Assembly (NCBI GenBank): GCA_004123355.1
Contig: SCHM01000001.1
Span: 9,124,193-9,188,192 of the forward strand
Origin: Amphirosellinia nigrospora
Taxonomy: Eukaryota > Ascomycota > Sordariomycetes > Xylariales > Xylariaceae
Direction: 5' to 3'
DNA: 64,000 nt
Shown: in pieces, positions 59,933-64,000 of the stretch
Layout: each line of letters starts with the position of its first letter
How positions within the stretch are numbered: the first letter of the stretch is position 1
Notes under the pieces: generated by a model
Seen by the model: only the letters and a program-made list of their open reading frames with translations
Told to the model about the DNA's origin: nothing
Databases searched by the model: none
Program-made: the position numbers and the translations under genes

Positions 59933-62146
59933 GGCGATCGGTTATTAAATTATGGCGCGATGAAGATATGACGTTCATAGCTACGAGGTGGGATGGTTCT
60001 AGCTCCTAGATCTACTCTGACACAAGATTATCTATGTCTAAGACATCGCCTATCTAGATCGCAGCATCATGACTACCCTCATCTTGGCCCCCTCGCCAGA
60101 ACCCCAGAATCCGGGGGAAAGGTGCGTCATCAGTTATTCTCCCCCGGTCGAGTAATCGACTAACCTAGTAGTTCATGAAAGGGCAGGCCGGATTAAACGT
60201 TGCAAACCCGAGGAGCGAAAGTTGTTTGAATACAATCTTAGTTCCCCCCCCGCAAACTGAGGCTCCCCCCGGAAAGCTATCGCAAGTGGTAGATGATCAA
60301 ATAGCCTGTTCGATCGACCTGCCTTCCCCGCATTACGCACATATTACGGGGCGAGGTGGGGAGTCGGCTTAGGGATGGGAGGATGTTGCCCTTTAGACGG
60401 AGTTATAAATAGACCGAAGCGGAAGCAAAAGGCGACAAATGCTCAGTCGAGGAAGTTAAGGTTGGTATTCATTGGTCCGCTCAAGTTCGGAGGTAGTCCT
60501 TGATCTGACCGGCGGCTCAATACGTTATCCGATTCGTCTCGGTTGCTTGTCAAATTCTACTCCAGCAAGACTTGATACCCATTCTATCATCAATGATAGT
60601 CCGAGACGATTATATGCTGCAAAGATCGTCGAGTTTTGATGAATTTGGTAATCAATTCCCTAATCATTGCGCCTTGCTATCCTGTCCTCCCAAAACCCAA
60701 ATACCTGCTGGAAAAGATACGAACAAGCATAATTCAACGACGACGTAACGAGTCAATAAGTTGCCAAAGTCGGCTCTCCTCCCTCGGCACCCGAGGATCT
60801 GGATATCGTAACGCAGACCCTTTCATCTCCAGAGCGTCGTCGACACTCATAGCGACGACGACATCATTAAGACACACGCCGTAGCTGCAGCATTCCTCAG
60901 GTGCCAACCTGTATGCCATGATCCCGTCTCTCTTATGCTAGATATTGTTAGCTATCTAGCTGGGGTTGAGTAGTCAACTAGACCTACGTCCGGGCAGCGC
61001 ATAGGCGAAGTATAGCCTAGTTCCGCTAGGTATAGAATAATGGTAAGGATTGATGCCAAGAAGTTGAACTCCATTGGTGATTTCTGAGTCTGACTCTCGA
61101 ACGTGTGGGTTGGCTATATTTGCTGTTTACTTCTTTGAGTTCACCTAGCAATGAAGCAGAAAAGCACGTAGTTGAAGTCGTGTCTCTGTAGATAGCATAT
61201 TATAATGTTGGCGAGCTAAGAGATGTAGATAATTGGAAGAGGCCAAGAGGTTGGAGTCTCAACGTTTGAGGTGGTATCGTGCATATATCCAAACCGCCTA
61301 TAACGAGAGGACCACCTGGCAAGGTGTGATCGCTACATCTACGAGCCCTAACTACCGACATACTTGTAGCGAGTGGGATTTGTCGTCTTATCACGAAACT
61401 ACTACACTGCTTCAAGCGGACTAGGTAAGGCCGTGAACCACTCTGAGGATGGTGAATTAACGTATCAAAATTGGGTGGCACGGCAGTGTCAACTGTAGCA
61501 GCCATTTTAGGCAGGTTAACATCAATTAGCGTCGGCAAAGACGAAGAGGATGGACTTGAGGCTCCTCCCGTATCGCAATTGCCCTTGCCCTTTTCCTTAC
61601 TAGTATAATAGTAGTCGACTAAGGGCTCGTGTAGGATTCGCCGGACGATGCGCGCCCAACGCAGTCGCCAATGACTGTGGGTAAACTCTACGGATACGAC
61701 GAATGGCAATGTTTACCTAAGTCTAGTATTGGCCTAGTGAGATATTTGAGGAAGGTCAAAAACAAATCAGGCCGAACCCAAATCTGCAAATGACGCTCGA
61801 ATTAACTAATACCCTTTGGATAAATGAATCGACATCTGTGAAATCAAGTTGATACTTGTTGATCTAGTATTTTTATAGGAGACGCAGGAGTGGTATGAAT
61901 GGCAAGGGTTTTGGACATATATATGTTTGAAGTCATAAGGGTCTATGGTAGATATAACTCTGCGTCCTCAGCATCAGATTGACTTCCATCCATCACCGAC
62001 GTAAGCGAACCATGAACTCGGCATTTGCTCCAGCAGATGCATATCACCATTTAGTAATGGGTGACTTAACAAGATCGAGATTCGATTGCTTGGTATATAT
62101 GCACGGGCTTCTGGCCCGCGAACATAACTCTTAGTTCCCGAGAGTC
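59933..62146. other. Gene-free stretch with two weak minus-strand frames
   Basis: A minus frame at 60734-60919 (MAYRLAPEECCSYGVCLNDV...) and one at 61200-61709 (169 codons, MPFVVSVEFTHSHWRLRW...) are open but match no family. They could be parts of a frame-broken gene. The first 200 bases are the ADH promoter. Confidence 0.4.
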
Positions 62147-63427
62147 ATTCCGTAGCGATTAGTGACATCAGATACACCGCCCTAGCAATACTATCGCCAC
62201 CACTGTAAGTCGCTGAGATCACGTCGCTTTCCGAATGGAGGATCTTCATCTTCATGCTGTGTATACGGCTAAAATTAGCTTCCAAAAGTATTAGAACCCT
62301 CGCGCAACAACAGATCTCATACCATTCGGGGTTCGGGGTCACCCAGCCGGGGCCTCGGTTATGTCGTGGCATCTTAGGAACTATGTGCGATACTACACTA
62401 TCTTCCGGTAGATGTTTCCTCTTCTGACTTGATAGCGTGTAGTCCATTTGATCGTATTGATCAATGTGCCTTCTGTTTCTGCATACTCGTATTCTTCATC
62501 GTCTTTCAACTCTTCGACGGCCTGGTCTGAAACTCCTCGATGATAACTGGGCCAAGCACTCATATCATCACCACGTACACCCTCTATGAAGCTACCCCCC
62601 GGCTCAACCTCAGAGTATAGACGCGCCATGGGTTTTTTGGCAGAAACTCGCTGTATGGAACATTAGGACCAATATGTTGGAGCCATGGGCGCCCCGGAGC
62701 GAGTAGCTTCAGCGCAGTCATTCGATCTAGGGGTTGGTAAACCCACGTCGGGTCGGTCAAATTTCCTAGCGGCATGGCGTCAAGTACGGGAAGTCTGTTC
62801 GATCCTGTCGTCCATGCACGGAGTCCCCATCTAACGCGACTGCTAAATATACGCCGTCGCCTTGTTCCCGTTGAAACATATAAGACAGCGACGTGAAAGA
62901 GTCGGTAAAATTAAGTGATCTTTGAGGGAGGGACACCTGAACATCAGCATCAGCTACCATCATTTTTGAGTCTGAATCATAAGAGACTTAGAAGCTTCTG
63001 GCTCTATCCTGGCCTGAAGACAAGTGCGCGCGATAAAACATGTCTCGAAAAGGGGAAACATGACTCTGAGAACTCCTTACACTTCACACATTTTTGTAAG
63101 GACAAAATAGAATGCCTCGACGCTGAGATGAGCAGCCAACCCCGTTCGAATAAGCGCGAACAAACACTGCGTTGCGTACTCGTCCATCTTGTGGCACTCA
63201 AACATCTTCGAAGTGAAAAGCCGAGCCCACCGACTGACTCGACTAAACTGGACTGCCGACGAGATATCAAGCCCTTTGACGATTTGGACCCATAGCTCCG
63301 GGGGTAAGCTCCCTATGTTGTCATTTAATGGGACATTTGATTGTAAATAGCCCGTAAGAAGAGGAGTGGCTTTTGAGAGCCACTCCTTGTCGGTATTAAC
63401 GGACGGATGATCATAGGTATAGTCCAT
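62145..63427 (-). CDS. F-box protein, frame-interrupted; 3' limit uncertain
   Basis: The clear part is 63077-63427: MDYTYDHPSVNTDKEWLSKA, then an F-box of about 40 residues (IGSLPPELWVQIVKGLDISS, AVQFSRVSRWARLFTSKMF) and YATQCLFALIRTGLAAHLS. F-box proteins bring substrates to SCF ubiquitin ligases. One base fewer in the A run near 63093 would continue into KCVKCKEFSESCFPF, a Cys-pair segment often found after the F-box in fungal proteins. Further open pieces on the same strand with natural composition lie at 62766-62963 (VSLPQRSLNFTDSFTSLSYM), 62584-62775 (LTDPTWVYQPLDRMTALKLL), 62393-62629 (YSEVEPGGSFIEGVRGDDM) and 62145-62447 (PGWVTPNPEWYEICCCARVL). Whether all belong to one gene is inferred. 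A start 45 bases upstream (63472) is also possible. Confidence 0.6.
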
Positions 63428-63472
63428 CTTGGATTTGTTTCGAGCTAACGTTCTATGAGTCGCTACCAACAT

Positions 63473-64000
63473 GACATGGGCAAGCTGGAGGAACGAGCAA
63501 TGTATTATTTATGAGTGTACTCTGGTGCAGCGCTGGTTTATTTTTAAATGGCCCCCGACTAGCAAGACTGTTAGGTAAATGGATTGAAATATCGGCCTCT
63601 CGATGAGGGGTGATTAATGGATTCGCAAGCACTGACTATGAGTACCTAATTACTTGATTTTCCTCAGATATTCAGGTTTAGACGCCACATGGCTGCGAGT
63701 CAAAACTATAACCCGCGCGTAGCGATATATTTCCAAGGCTACTCGTCAATTTAAATATAACCTTGACCGTACTCCGAAGTTTTTCAGGTGATAAAGATTG
63801 ATGCCCAGAAATTGAGTACATAGGATGTGGCCGTTAGGAAGGGGACTTGTATCGCTTCAGATGTCGCCATATGCTTCTCTAATTCTACTCAACTCTGATG
63901 TTATCGCATTGGCGCTACGAGAGAATGGTATCAACCTTTCTCATTGTTTCGACTCCTGTAGGCCTAACGAACTCGTCCGAGCAAAGTCTGCTGCGAGGCG
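63473..64000. other. Right edge, no gene seen
   Basis: Probable promoter of the F-box gene followed by anonymous sequence. One AGTACCTAAT site lies at 63641-63650. Confidence 0.5.

Overview
The window looks like nuclear DNA of a filamentous ascomycete (Pezizomycotina, probably Sordariomycetes). The evidence is short GT-AG introns of about 50 to 150 bases with CTAAC-like branch sites, a Zn2Cys6 transcription factor, a fungal PEX2, a Meu6-type PH protein, a TOS1 cell-wall protein and an F-box protein. I can support about twelve recognisable or well-structured genes plus two weaker gene models. This is a low density, and much of the window is intergenic sequence in which I see no genes.

Layout. 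Bases 1-5000 hold three nuclear genes for mitochondrial proteins: ADK2 (minus strand, cut by the window edge), TIM10 (minus) and mitochondrial lysyl-tRNA synthetase MSK1 (plus). Bases 5973-9651 hold a multi-exon unknown gene (minus) with a possible zinc-binding motif and a 32-residue tandem repeat near its C-terminus. A stretch of about 9.1 kb without a gene follows. Next come a Meu6-type PH protein (18.8-20.5 kb) and the nuclear transport receptor KAP120/importin-11 (21.8-25.1 kb). From 25.1 to 31.1 kb there is an almost empty region with a duplicated coding-like segment. Then come PEX2 (minus, 31.1-32.5 kb), a Zn2Cys6 regulator (34.3-36.6 kb), a conserved multipass membrane protein (38.2-40.4 kb), APRT (46.2-47.3 kb), a weak orphan gene (49.9-50.7 kb), a small DUF423 membrane protein (51.2-52.0 kb), a TOS1-like cell-wall protein (56.1-57.6 kb), a zinc alcohol dehydrogenase (minus, 58.5-59.9 kb) and an F-box protein (minus, 62.1-63.4 kb).

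How the genes fit together. There is no operon-like or biosynthetic cluster logic. The genes are mostly separate housekeeping functions: adenine nucleotide and purine salvage, mitochondrial import and translation, nuclear import, peroxisome import, and the cell wall. The three mitochondrial genes at the left end are the only thematic group.

Data quality. Most conserved genes are interrupted by single-base reading-frame breaks. Nearly all are explained by loss of one base from a run of identical bases, or of one unit from a short GC repeat. Genes that are essential in yeast, such as TIM10, are affected, while MSK1 and the DUF423 gene are clean. Sequencing or assembly error is therefore more likely than gene death. 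Coordinates below span whole gene models including introns, and the real proteins are usually longer than any open frame in this sequence. Small genes could be hidden by the same errors in stretches called empty. I found no convincing tRNA, rRNA, CRISPR array, or intact mobile or virus-like element.
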